Origin: Pseudomonadota bacterium
GTDB lineage: Bacteria > Pseudomonadota > Alphaproteobacteria > Rhizobiales > Devosiaceae
Direction of reading: 5' to 3'
Length of the DNA stretch: 7,090 nt
Assembly (NCBI GenBank): GCA_023433985.1
Contig: JAEYTN010000376.1
Coordinates: forward strand, 1-7,090
Shown: in pieces, positions 1 through 7,090 of the stretch
How the letters are laid out: each line of letters starts with the position of its first letter
Position numbering within the stretch: position 1 is the first letter of the stretch
Translations under genes and position numbers: made by a program
Notes under the pieces: generated by a model
What the model saw: only the letters and a program-made list of their open reading frames with translations
Databases searched by the model: none
What the model was told of the DNA's origin: nothing

Positions 1-383
1 ACGATGTCGTCCCCAAGCTGCATCTCGAGCCGCCGTGCGAGCTCGGCGGGGCTCTGCGGCAGGCTGATCACGTCGTCCACGCCCATCCGCACATACCTGG
101 CCGGCACTTCGGACGGATCGTCGACGATCAGCGTCACCACGGGCGAAAAGCAAAAGCCGTCGCGCTCGATGCCGCGGAGCGCGCTGATGACGTCCTCGGC
201 ATCCACGTCGGTCACGCGGTGGTGCAGCAGGAAGAACGTGACCGGGTACTTGAGTCCGTTGCCGTCGGCCGGCTCGAAGATGCCCACCACGTCGCCGAAG
301 CCGCATTGTTCGGCGATCTCGGCCAGCGCGCGGCTGTCGAACGGGGTCGGTGCCACGATGATCGCTCGGCAGAACTCCAGCAT
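1..383 (-). CDS. Receiver-like (degenerate response-regulator) protein, 5' part only
   Basis: The minus-strand frame from ATG at 383 stays open for 127 codons to the window edge, so the C-terminus is missing. An in-frame TAG at 432-434 limits the start, and GGAG eight bases before the ATG supports it. The protein alternates hydrophobic strands and helices like a receiver domain: strand near residues 7-11 (AIIVAP), a helix at 16-27, strand near 48-53 (VTFFLL), strand near 82-88 (VVTLIVD), then GVDDVISLPQSPAEL at 101-115. The last segment resembles the GADDYxxKPFSPEEL end of true receivers. The phosphorylation residues look lost: no Asp pair after strand 1, HH at 54-55 where the phospho-Asp normally lies, and Leu-Pro instead of Lys-Pro after the last strand. 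It is therefore probably a pseudo-receiver that is not phosphorylated in the usual way. Any output domain lies outside the window. The receiver-like fold is an inference; that the frame is coding is more certain. Confidence 0.72.
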   Translation of the reverse strand, partial: MLEFCRAIIVAPTPFDSRALAEIAEQCGFGDVVGIFEPADGNGLKYPVTFFLLHHRVTDVDAEDVISALRGIERDGFCFSPVVTLIVDDPSEVPARYVRMGVDDVISLPQSPAELARRLEMQLGDDI

Positions 384-421
384 TCGCGCGGCTCCCGGCG
401 GCTGCAGGGTGGCACCTCCGT

Positions 422-442
422 GCCCGCTCCGCTATCGCGGGC
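422..442. repeat. Inverted repeat GCCCGC / GCGGGC
   Basis: Six-base perfect arms at 422-427 and 437-442 enclose nine bases. It lies in the spacer between aroC and the receiver-like gene, about 40 bases upstream of that gene's ATG. No T-run follows on either strand, so it is not a convincing intrinsic terminator. It could form a hairpin in the leader of the receiver-like mRNA. Confidence 0.35.
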
Positions 443-459
443 AAGCGCGTAGATCGCTC

Positions 460-474
460 GCAAGGAAACCTTGC
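460..474. repeat. Short palindrome GCAAGG-AAA-CCTTGC
   Basis: Perfect six-base arms surround a three-base loop in the 165-base spacer downstream of aroC. It could fold into a tight hairpin in an RNA leaving aroC, but no U-run follows, so termination is not supported. A protein-binding dyad is equally possible. Only one copy is present in the window. Confidence 0.35.
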
Positions 475-530
475 CAGCAACCTCGAACGGACGGAGGGCG
501 CCACGCGTTGCGCTGCCCGACCCGCTATGG

Positions 531-545
531 TCAAGAAAACGTTAA
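531..545 (-). promoter_or_regulatory. CtrA-like site TTAA-N7-TTGA
   Basis: On the minus strand TTAA (545-542) is followed by exactly seven bases (CGTTTTC) and then TTGA (534-531). This differs by one base from the TTAA-N7-TTAA box of CtrA, the cell-cycle regulator of alphaproteobacteria. It starts just beyond the aroC stop codon, about 150 bases upstream of the receiver-like gene. TTGACC within it could also serve as a -35 box, but no good -10 lies 16-18 bases downstream. A chance match is quite possible. Confidence 0.3.
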
Positions 546-548
546 CGC

Positions 549-1661
549 CTAGATGTCGTAACCGATGCCGCCGTCGCGTCCCGTCTGCCCGCGATGGCGC
601 AGGTAGTGGTCGGCCAGCACCAGGGCCATCATCGCCTCGCCGATGGGCACGGCACGGATGCCGACGCACGGGTCGTGCCGGCCCTTGGTCACCACCTCGG
701 TATTCTCGTTGCGCACGGTGACGCTTTCGCGTGGCGTGATGATCGACGAGGTGGGCTTTACGGCGAAGCGCACCACGATCGGGTCTCCGTTGGAGATGCC
801 GCCGAGGATGCCCCCCGCATGGTTCGACTTGAAGTAAGGGCCCTGGTTGCCGGCCCGCATCTCGTCGGCATTCTCGGTGCCGGTCAGCGAAGCCACGTTC
901 ATGCCCTCGCCGATCTCGACGCCCTTGACCGCGTTGATCGACATCATCGCCGAGGCGAGATCGGCCGAGAGCTTGCCATAGATCGGCGCCCCCCAGCCCG
1001 CCGGCACGCCCTCCGCCACGACTTCGATCACGGCGCCGACCGAGTTACCGGCCTTGCGCACCCCGTCGAGATAGCCTTCCCACTCCTGCGCGGCCACCGG
1101 GTCGGCGCAGTAGAACGGATTCTGGTCCACCTGGGCCCAGTCGAAGCGGCTATAGTCGATCTTGTGCGGCCCCACCTGCACGAGGCTCGCGCGCACCGTG
1201 ACCTGCGGGATCACCAGCCGCGCCACCGCGCCCGCCGCCACGCGCGCCGCAGTCTCGCGCGCCGAGGCGCGGCCCGAGCCCTTGTAGTCGCGGATGCCGT
1301 ACTTCTGTTGGTAGGTGAAATCGGCGTGGCCCGGCCGGTACTTGTCCTTGATCTCGGAGTAGTCCTTGGAGCGCTGGTCGGTATTCTCGATCAGCAGCGA
1401 AATGGGCGTGCCGGTGGTCTTCAGCAAGCCGTCGCGCTCGTCCTCGAACGTGCCTGAGAGGATGCGCACCAGGTCCTCCTCGCGCCGTTGCGTGGTGAAG
1501 CGGCTCTGCCCCGGCTTCCGCCGGTCGAGGTCGCGCTGGATCACCTCGACCGAAATCGGCAGGCCCGGCGGGCAGCCGTCCACCACCACGCCCAGCGCCG
1601 GCCCATGGCTTTCGCCCCAGGTGGTGAAACGGAAGAGATGGCCGAAGGTGTTGAACGACAT
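549..1661 (-). CDS. aroC: Chorismate synthase
   Basis: This cytosolic enzyme catalyses the last shikimate-pathway step, converting 5-enolpyruvylshikimate-3-phosphate to chorismate with reduced FMN; chorismate feeds aromatic amino acids, folate and quinones. The 370 residues are about the usual bacterial length and the gene looks complete. Family signatures seen: GESHG at 16-20 with active-site His19; RPGHAD at 109-114 with His112; [18 protein letters not shown] at 128-145; a [12 protein letters not shown] stretch at 279-290; and [14 protein letters not shown] at 327-340. The ATG at 1661 gives the canonical N-terminus ([20 protein letters not shown]). Its ribosome site is weak, GGGG about seven bases upstream. 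It is last in a same-strand run after the phosphatase and DxD genes, 49 bases beyond the latter, so it is probably co-transcribed with them. No clear intrinsic terminator follows. Confidence 0.98.
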   Translation of the reverse strand: MSFNTFGHLFRFTTWGESHGPALGVVVDGCPPGLPISVEVIQRDLDRRKPGQSRFTTQRREEDLVRILSGTFEDERDGLLKTTGTPISLLIENTDQRSKDYSEIKDKYRPGHADFTYQQKYGIRDYKGSGRASARETAARVAAGAVARLVIPQVTVRASLVQVGPHKIDYSRFDWAQVDQNPFYCADPVAAQEWEGYLDGVRKAGNSVGAVIEVVAEGVPAGWGAPIYGKLSADLASAMMSINAVKGVEIGEGMNVASLTGTENADEMRAGNQGPYFKSNHAGGILGGISNGDPIVVRFAVKPTSSIITPRESVTVRNENTEVVTKGRHDPCVGIRAVPIGEAMMALVLADHYLRHRGQTGRDGGIGYDI

Positions 1662-1710
1662 GGACGTGCCCCGGAGGATGTGGGGGTTCTAGGGGCGGAG
1701 GAAGTGCCGG

Positions 1711-2460
1711 TCAATTGGGCGGCAGGAGCATCCGGGCCATGACGCGGGCCTGCTCGGCCGCCATCTCGATCCGCCGCAGCCATTGCAGCGGCTCGCCGTC
1801 GAGCGTGTCGGCAGGCGCGCCGAACTGCTCGATGGTGCGGTATTTGAGGCCGTCGGCGGAGAAATAGCTCACCTGGTGCCCGAGCCGCTCGGCCAGCAGC
1901 GGCCACTCGACGTCGTTGGCGTAGGTGTCGGCTGTGGCGTGGGCGGCGATATCGCGGGCAACTGCGGCGCTGAGGCGGCGGACGGCGGCGAGCAGGTCGG
2001 CGGAGCGGCCGGTGGCGAGCTCGTAGGCCCGGTTGATCGGCGCCTCCGTCTGCTGCAGCCGCTCGGGCCATGACGCGAACGCCCTGGGCGACCGTCCGAC
2101 AATAAGCAGGCCGGCCTCGGGCGTCGTATCGAGCGCCGTGCGCAACTCGTCCGGATCGTCGCGCAGCCAGTGTAGCATGTGGTCGGGATCGGCATAGAGG
2201 ATGTGGTCCGCGCCGAATTCGAGCGCCAGCGCAACGGCGCTGCGCCGGCCAAGGCCGATATACTGCTCCCCGGTCGGGTGGCGGCCGACTCTCGCGCCCA
2301 GCGCGCCGCTCATCACCTGCATTATGGCCGGATGCGTCGCCTCGGTGAGACTCACCGCAATGCCGGCGAAAGTTGCGCGAAGTCTAGGCGCCGCCGCCTC
2401 GAACGGCCCAGCCAGCAGGGCCTCCGGATCATGCAGGATGGTGGCGAAGGCGGCCCTCAA
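1711..2460 (-). CDS. Uncharacterised protein with DxD motif, possibly glycosyltransferase-like
   Basis: I do not recognise this 249-residue protein with certainty. The middle reads GADHILYADPDHML (83-96): a hydrophobic strand ending in an acidic DPD at 91-93, as in the metal-binding DxD of GT-A-fold nucleotide-sugar transferases. GLGRRSAVALALEFGADH just before it would be the helix preceding that strand. A conserved-looking NDVEWPLLAERLG follows at 182-194, with a strand and DGLKYRT at 203-209. There is no signal peptide or membrane segment. The start is a TTG whose bases overlap the TGA of the phosphatase gene by four, which suggests translational coupling; GGGA lies a few bases upstream. 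Position between a histidine phosphatase and aroC suggests shared transcription, not a shared pathway. The glycosyltransferase reading is inference from one motif and the predicted fold; the donor, if any, is unknown. Confidence 0.75.
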   Translation of the reverse strand: MRAAFATILHDPEALLAGPFEAAAPRLRATFAGIAVSLTEATHPAIMQVMSGALGARVGRHPTGEQYIGLGRRSAVALALEFGADHILYADPDHMLHWLRDDPDELRTALDTTPEAGLLIVGRSPRAFASWPERLQQTEAPINRAYELATGRSADLLAAVRRLSAAVARDIAAHATADTYANDVEWPLLAERLGHQVSYFSADGLKYRTIEQFGAPADTLDGEPLQWLRRIEMAAEQARVMARMLLPPN

Positions 2461-3083
2461 TCGTCCCAGCTTTGTCCGGCCGGATAGACGACGCTCCTGC
2501 CGTCGATGAAGTGCACCACCGAATCCTGCGGCGGGAACCAGTTCACCGCGCGATCGGCTGGAAAATCTTCGATCAGCCGGCGGAGGATGCGAAGGATGCC
2601 GCCATGCGCCACGATGACGGCCGGGCCGGTGAGCTCCGACGCGAAGGCGAGGATGCGGCGGGCCACGTCCTCGTAGCTTTCGCCCTCCGGCGGCCGGAAA
2701 TCCCAGAACGAGGCATCGCGCTCGCCGGCAATCGCCATCTCGCCGGCCGAAAGCTCGGAATGGAGCCGACCTTCGTAGACGCCGAAGGAAACCTCGACGA
2801 GCCGCCCGTCCGGCACGGCGTCGGGCAGCGCGACCTCGAAGGCGGCGCGCACCCGCTTCATCGTTTCCATAGTGCGGCCGAGCGGCGAGACGTGCCAGGT
2901 GAACTCGCCCGGCTGCCGGCCCTCGCGCTCGAACAGCTGGCGCAGCAGCTTGCCGTTGAGGTCGGCCTGGGCGCGGCCGATCTCGTTGAGCGGAATGTCC
3001 TTGCTCCCCTGGTAACGCCCTTCGGCGTTCCAGTCGGTCTGGCCGTGGCGGATGAAGAAGAGTTCAGGCCAGACGAAGGACAT
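2457..3083 (-). CDS. Histidine phosphatase family protein (phosphoglycerate mutase-like)
   Basis: A 208-residue member of the branch-1 histidine phosphatase (GpmB/PhoE-like) family, cytosolic, hydrolysing or transferring phosphate through a phosphohistidine. Seen: FFIRHGQTDWN at 9-19 with catalytic His13; RYQGSKDIPLNEIGRAQA at 23-40; SPLGR at 66-70 with the second active-site Arg; LVEVSFGVYEG at 95-105, where Glu97 is the likely acid/base; and VAHGG at 158-162 with His160. The catalytic set is complete. The substrate cannot be read from sequence; older annotations call such proteins phosphoglycerate mutase, but this size and type are usually cofactor-independent phosphatases. The ATG at 3083 has GGGGAG close upstream. 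It is first in the run leading to the DxD gene and aroC, just after the fabI terminator, so either read-through or a promoter inside the 3' end of fabI must drive it. Confidence 0.93.
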   Translation of the reverse strand: MSFVWPELFFIRHGQTDWNAEGRYQGSKDIPLNEIGRAQADLNGKLLRQLFEREGRQPGEFTWHVSPLGRTMETMKRVRAAFEVALPDAVPDGRLVEVSFGVYEGRLHSELSAGEMAIAGERDASFWDFRPPEGESYEDVARRILAFASELTGPAVIVAHGGILRILRRLIEDFPADRAVNWFPPQDSVVHFIDGRSVVYPAGQSWDD

Positions 3084-3098
3084 TTGCTCCCCGGGCAG

Positions 3099-3123
3099 AA
3101 AAAGGGCCGCCCCGGGGCGGCCC
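3099..3123 (-). terminator. Intrinsic terminator after fabI
   Basis: A perfect ten-base-arm GC palindrome (GGGCCGCCCC and its complement, 3104-3123) is followed on the minus strand by TTTTT (3103-3099). It begins 10 bases past the fabI stop codon and ends 15 bases before the phosphatase ATG. This is a textbook rho-independent terminator for the fabI transcript, separating fabI from the phosphatase-aroC run at least partly. Confidence 0.88.
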
Positions 3124-3133
3124 GAAAACAGGA

Positions 3134-3943
3134 TCAGGCGGAGGCGCCGGCCTCGGCCTCATCGTCGACATGCATGCCGATGATGTTGAAGCCGCAATCG
3201 ACATACTGGATCTGGCCGGTGACACCGGACGCCAGGTCGCTGAGCAGGTAGAGCGCGGCCGACCCGACCTCCTCCTGCGTGACGTTGCGCTTGAGCGGCG
3301 CCGCCTTCTCCTGGAAGTGCAGCATGGTCCTGAGTCCCGAAATGCCCGAGGCGGCGAGCGTCTTGATGGCGCCGGCCGAAATCGCGTTGACGCGGATGTT
3401 CTTGGGGCCGAGGTCATGCGCGAGGTAGCGCACCGAAGCCTCGAGCGCCGCCTTGGCGACGCCCATCACGTTGTAGTTCGGCACGTATTTCTCGGCGCCG
3501 TAATAGGTGAGGGTGAGCAGCGACCCGCCCGGGTTCAGCATCGCCTCGGCCCGCTTCGCCACGGCGGTGAACGAGTAGACCGAGATGTTCATGGTGAGCG
3601 CGAAATTGTCGGCGCTGGTGTTGATGTAGCGGCCCTCGAGCTCTTCCTTGTTGGAGAAGCCGATGGCGTGGACGAGGAAATCCATCGTCCCCCACTTCTC
3701 CTTGAGCACGCGGAAGGTCTCGTCCATCGCAGCGTCGTTGGACACGTCGCACTCGACCAGCGTGGTGACGCCGATTTCGGCGGCGAGCGGCTCGACGCGC
3801 TTCTTCAGCGCTTCACCCTGGTACGAGAAGGCGATCTCGGCGCCCTGGTCGGCGAGGGCCTTGGCGATGCCCCAGGCGATCGAGCGGTTGTTCGCCACGC
3901 CCATGATCAGGCCCTTCTTGCCGGCCATCAGCCCGTTCGCCAT
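3134..3943 (-). CDS. fabI: Enoyl-[acyl-carrier-protein] reductase [NADH]
   Basis: FabI is a cytosolic short-chain dehydrogenase that reduces trans-2-enoyl-ACP with NADH in the last step of each fatty-acid elongation cycle. The 269 residues match the family length. Seen: the dinucleotide-binding start [17 protein letters not shown] at 11-27; the CDVSND turn at 65-70; HAIGF at 92-96, whose Gly95 corresponds to the triclosan-contact glycine; and the Tyr-x6-Tyr-x6-Lys centre with Tyr147, Tyr157 and Lys164 in [33 protein letters not shown] (188-201) is the substrate-loop region and [10 protein letters not shown] (248-257) the C-terminal hallmark. No resistance substitution stands out, so a triclosan-type-sensitive enzyme is expected. 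The frame is open further upstream, but ATG at 3943 is preferred: GGAG sits seven bases before it and it gives the normal N-terminus. A short acidic tail (VDDEAEAG) ends the protein. It lies divergent from the oxidoreductase gene. Confidence 0.97.
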   Translation of the reverse strand: MANGLMAGKKGLIMGVANNRSIAWGIAKALADQGAEIAFSYQGEALKKRVEPLAAEIGVTTLVECDVSNDAAMDETFRVLKEKWGTMDFLVHAIGFSNKEELEGRYINTSADNFALTMNISVYSFTAVAKRAEAMLNPGGSLLTLTYYGAEKYVPNYNVMGVAKAALEASVRYLAHDLGPKNIRVNAISAGAIKTLAASGISGLRTMLHFQEKAAPLKRNVTQEEVGSAALYLLSDLASGVTGQIQYVDCGFNIIGMHVDDEAEAGASA

Positions 3944-4030
3944 TGTTCTTCTCCGTATCCCGAAATTTCGTACGGGCTTGTCGCATAGGGCTGGATATCG
4001 GGCAAGTTCGCCCTTTATGGTCGCCGCCTC
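3944..4030. promoter_or_regulatory. Divergent spacer between fabI and the FAD dehydrogenase
   Basis: These 87 bases must hold the fabI promoter, unless it lies inside the neighbouring gene, and probably that of the plus-strand operon. The fabI Shine-Dalgarno GGAG is at 3954-3951. A perfect ten-base palindrome CGAAATTTCG occupies 3961-3970, between that site and any upstream promoter, so it could be an operator or leader element. A small GGGC-AAGTTC-GCCC dyad is at 4000-4013. I could not identify a convincing -35/-10 pair in either direction. Confidence 0.4.
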
Positions 4031-5443
<1,413 letters not shown>

Positions 5444-5461
5444 TCACCTCCGGGAAACGTC

Positions 5462-6055
5462 TTGACCCTGCCTCGTGCCGGGGCCATGTCGCCCGGCATG
5501 ATCGATGACATCGCCTTCCTCGACGACGCCACCCGGCCTCCTCCGATCCGGCTCGAAGGCCTGACACCGGCGCAGCGCGCCCCGGGCGAGCACCTCAGGG
5601 AAGTGCACGACCACCTGCGCGGCAACATGAAGAGCCTTGCCGTGCTGATCGAGCGCGCAGCCGCCGGCCAGGCTTCCGCGGCCGAGGTCACCGCCGAGGC
5701 GTCGGGGCTGGCGATGGTCGCCAACTACCGCCGCTTCGGCAATCTGTGCGGCCAGCACTGCCGGATCGTGCACATGCACCACTCGATCGAGGACGAGGCG
5801 ATCTTCCCCGCCATCGCGGCGCAGGGCGAAGGCTTCCGTGCCATCGCAGACCGCCTGCGCGCGGAGCACGTCGTGGTGCACGAGCTGCTGCTCCGCCTGA
5901 TCGACGCGCTGGCGGCGTTGGCCGACGAACCCGGCCAGTCCCGCTTCGACGACGCCGCAACCATCTACCGCGCCCTGGAACGCGTCCTCCTCAGCCACCT
6001 CGGCTACGAGGAAGACGCCATCGGCGACGCGCTCGGCGCCTTCGGGATCTTCTGA
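5462..6055 (+). CDS. Hemerythrin HHE domain-containing protein
   Basis: A 197-residue, mostly helical cytosolic protein with the ligands of a non-haem di-iron hemerythrin fold: His49/His51 in REVHDHLR, the HMHHSIEDEAIFP segment at 104-116 (His106, His107, Glu110, Asp111), His136 and His140 in EHVVVH, and His179 with Glu183 in SHLGYEED. Such proteins bind O2, NO or iron, or act as redox sensors; the role here is unknown. Cys96 and Cys100 (LCGQHC) lie just before the HH motif; I recall similar cysteines in actinobacterial members, so they may be a subfamily trait. The start is uncertain: TTG at 5462 keeps the longest frame and follows a weak GGGA, while ATG at 5486 and ATG at 5498 are alternatives that leave the domain intact. 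Eighteen bases after the dehydrogenase stop suggests one operon. Its stop is 3 bases from that of the convergent SRAP gene. Confidence 0.88.
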   Translation: MTLPRAGAMSPGMIDDIAFLDDATRPPPIRLEGLTPAQRAPGEHLREVHDHLRGNMKSLAVLIERAAAGQASAAEVTAEASGLAMVANYRRFGNLCGQHCRIVHMHHSIEDEAIFPAIAAQGEGFRAIADRLRAEHVVVHELLLRLIDALAALADEPGQSRFDDAATIYRALERVLLSHLGYEEDAIGDALGAFGIF

Positions 6056-6058
6056 GGC

Positions 6059-6814
6059 TCAGAACAGGTCGAACTGCTCGCCCCCGCCGCCGGCAGCCTT
6101 CTTGCGTTTCGGCTTCCGCTCGGGTTCGGCCGCCAGTTCCTCGGGGGTCAGAGGCCGGATAAGTTCCTCGCCCTCGGCGTCGGCGCGGCCGATGGCCTTG
6201 CCGACCGGATGGTATCTGAGCGCTCCGGGCGGCAGCGGCATGGTGAGCTGCACCGCGTGGCGCGGCTCCACCCGTGCCGTGTTCAGCCAGTCGTCGATGG
6301 CCTGCGGCGTGGTCAGGATCGCCGGCATGCGGTCGTAGATCGAGCTGATCTCGAGGTTCGGCTCCACGGTCACGATGCAGGCCGTGTCCATTTCCTCGCC
6401 GTTCGGGCCGGCCCATTGCGAGTAGAGCCCGGCGAACACCATCGGGGAGTCGTCGGCCATGGTGATGTAATAGGGGCGGCGCTGCCCGTCCTTGCCCTTC
6501 ATCCACTCGTAATAGCCCGAGGCCGGCACCACGCAGCGCGCCGAGCGGGCGGCGTCGCGGAAGCTCGGCTTCTCGCGCAGCGTTTCGGCGCGGGCGTTGA
6601 TCAGCAACGAGAACGCGCGCGGGTCCTTCACCCAGTTGGGGATGAAGCCCCAGCGCACCAGCTGGATGGTGCGGCGCCCCATCTGTTCCCACACCACCGG
6701 AATCGGCTGCGTCGGCGTGATGTTGTAGCGGGGTGGAAAATCGATCTGGTTGAGCAGCTTGAAGAGCTCGACCATCATCTCGGGCGGCAGGGTCGAGGCG
6801 TAGCGTCCGCACAT
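6059..6814 (-). CDS. SRAP-family abasic-site crosslinking protein (YedK/HMCES-like), clamp-motif tail
   Basis: SRAP proteins form a stable thiazolidine DNA-protein crosslink with abasic sites in single-stranded DNA through the N-terminal Cys2, shielding them at replication forks. Seen: MCGRYA at 1-6 (Cys2), PRYNITPTQ at 28-36, VRWGFIPNW at 53-61, NARAET at 73-78, RCVVPASGYYEW at 93-104 (Glu103, like E. coli Glu105) and RMPAIL at 162-167. The residue two before RMP is Tyr160, where the family usually has catalytic His. The 251 residues exceed E. coli YedK (222) through a C-terminal extension with a KPKRKK cluster and glycines, ending in QFDLF. That end fits the QL[SD]LF-type peptide that binds the DnaN sliding clamp. 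A longer open frame exists, but ATG at 6814 is required to expose Cys2 after Met removal, and GAGGAG lies nine bases upstream. No GTTC-N7-GTTC LexA box was found upstream. Confidence 0.93.
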   Translation of the reverse strand: MCGRYASTLPPEMMVELFKLLNQIDFPPRYNITPTQPIPVVWEQMGRRTIQLVRWGFIPNWVKDPRAFSLLINARAETLREKPSFRDAARSARCVVPASGYYEWMKGKDGQRRPYYITMADDSPMVFAGLYSQWAGPNGEEMDTACIVTVEPNLEISSIYDRMPAILTTPQAIDDWLNTARVEPRHAVQLTMPLPPGALRYHPVGKAIGRADAEGEELIRPLTPEELAAEPERKPKRKKAAGGGGEQFDLF

Positions 6815-6832
6815 GCAACAGGGCTCCTCGGA

Positions 6833-6875
6833 GCGCTTCCAGGAAAAGTTGCAGACTTTTCCGGTTCGAAAGCGC
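6833..6875. repeat. Nested palindrome with GGAAAAGT / ACTTTTCC core
   Basis: A perfect eight-base inverted repeat (6842-6849 and 6855-6862, five-base loop TGCAG) sits inside an outer pair GCGCTT (6833-6838) and AAGCGC (6870-6875). From memory this resembles the short intergenic palindromes with GGAAAAGT/ACTTTTCC arms that are abundant in Rhizobiales genomes, though the match to a named family was not tested. It lies between SRAP and the NUDIX gene, ending four bases upstream of the SRAP Shine-Dalgarno, so it would be in the SRAP mRNA leader if transcription starts farther out. It is the only copy in the window. Confidence 0.65.
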
Positions 6876-6891
6876 GACAGACCAGAAGCCC

Positions 6892-6920
6892 TAGTTAGGC
6901 GCTTGCGGCCGCCGAGGCAA
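6892..6920 (-). promoter_or_regulatory. Possible SRAP promoter
   Basis: On the minus strand TTGCCT (6920-6915; four of six matches to TTGACA) is followed after 17 bases by TAACTA (6897-6892), a poor -10. Spacing is ideal but the boxes are weak. If used, the transcript would begin near 6885 and carry the palindrome at 6833-6875 in its leader before the GAGGAG site. Confidence 0.25.
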
Positions 6921-6937
6921 ACGGCGATGTTCACCTT

Positions 6938-7090
6938 ATGGTCCATTCCTTCGACTCGCCGTCCAATGCCGCCAGCGTCGCGCTCGTCGACAGGCAGCAG
7001 GTGCTGCTGATCCAGCGCGCCAAAGCCCCGTGGGATGGCGCCTGGTCGCTGCCCGGCGGGCGCCTCGAGCCGGGCGAGACGGCCGAAGCC
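6938..7090 (+). CDS. NUDIX hydrolase, N-terminal part
   Basis: The first 51 codons of a gene that runs off the right edge. After a short lead comes a strand (ASVALVDRQQVLLIQRA, 12-28), then WSLPGGRLEPGETAEA at 36-51. This is the beginning of the NUDIX box GX5EX7REUXEEXGU: Gly41 opens it and Glu47 is its first acidic residue, while the REUXEE metal-binding core lies beyond the window. NUDIX enzymes cleave a nucleoside diphosphate linked to another group, using Mg2+; the order and SLPGG resemble ADP-ribose pyrophosphatase- or MutT-like members, but the substrate cannot be told. ATG at 6938 is chosen because it gives a normal N-terminus; its ribosome site is weak and the ATG at 6927 is out of frame. 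It is divergent from the SRAP gene, 123 bases between starts. Confidence 0.9.
   Translation, partial: MVHSFDSPSNAASVALVDRQQVLLIQRAKAPWDGAWSLPGGRLEPGETAEA

Noticed and set aside
422..474. Intrinsic terminator downstream of aroC
   Set aside because: Two small inverted repeats are present but neither has an adjacent T-run on the minus strand.
4..552. 182-codon plus-strand frame at the left end
   Set aside because: Ser/Arg/Pro-rich with no family features. The minus-strand frame from 383 has a ribosome site and normal, fold-like composition.
594..1457. 287-codon plus-strand frame opposite aroC
   Set aside because: His/Arg/Val-rich antisense shadow of an intact, strongly conserved aroC.
3170..3988. 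272-codon plus-strand frame opposite fabI
   Set aside because: Antisense shadow; fabI carries full catalytic and cofactor motifs on the other strand.
6815..6937. LexA (SOS) box of the alphaproteobacterial type GTTC-N7-GTTC upstream of SRAP
   Set aside because: GTTC occurs at 6864-6867 and 6929-6932, but neither has a partner at the correct spacing on either strand.
6815..6946. 44-residue N-terminal extension of the SRAP protein
   Set aside because: SRAP chemistry needs Cys at position 2, exposed after Met removal; a longer start would bury it and would overlap the NUDIX start.

Overview
The window is compact, GC-rich DNA that reads as chromosome from an alphaproteobacterium, most likely order Hyphomicrobiales (Rhizobiales), perhaps near Devosia. 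That placement rests on the FabI N-terminus, the GC-biased codon use, the order fabI / histidine phosphatase / aroC (recalled from rhizobial genomes, not searched) and a GGAAAAGT/ACTTTTCC palindrome of a Rhizobiales type. I see no mobile element, CRISPR, tRNA or rRNA, and no obvious defence island.

Left part (1-3943), all minus strand. Reading leftwards from 3943: fabI (enoyl-ACP reductase) and a strong intrinsic terminator; then a run of a histidine-phosphatase-family protein, a DxD protein of unknown function coupled to it by a 4-base overlap, and aroC (chorismate synthase). After a 165-base gap holding two small inverted repeats and a CtrA-like TTAA-N7-TTGA site comes the 5' part of a gene for a degenerate receiver-like protein, cut by the window edge.

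Middle (3944-6055), plus strand. An 87-base divergent spacer separates fabI from an FAD-dependent 2-hydroxyacid dehydrogenase of the D-2-hydroxyglutarate/D-lactate/GlcD type. A hemerythrin-domain protein follows 18 bases later, probably in the same operon.

Right part. A SRAP/YedK-family protein (abasic-site DNA-protein crosslinker) lies tail to tail with the hemerythrin gene, only 3 bases between stop codons. Its own 5' leader carries a nested palindrome. A NUDIX hydrolase starts divergently and runs off the right edge.

Most genes are housekeeping: fatty-acid elongation, the last step of the shikimate pathway, organic-acid oxidation. The most interesting observation is in the SRAP protein. 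It has a Lys/Gly-rich tail ending exactly in QFDLF, which looks like a DNA-polymerase sliding-clamp (DnaN) binding peptide, and it has Tyr where the family normally has its active-site His. A clamp-tethered bacterial SRAP would parallel human HMCES, which uses a C-terminal PCNA-binding motif. Function calls come from motif recognition by eye; no database search was run.
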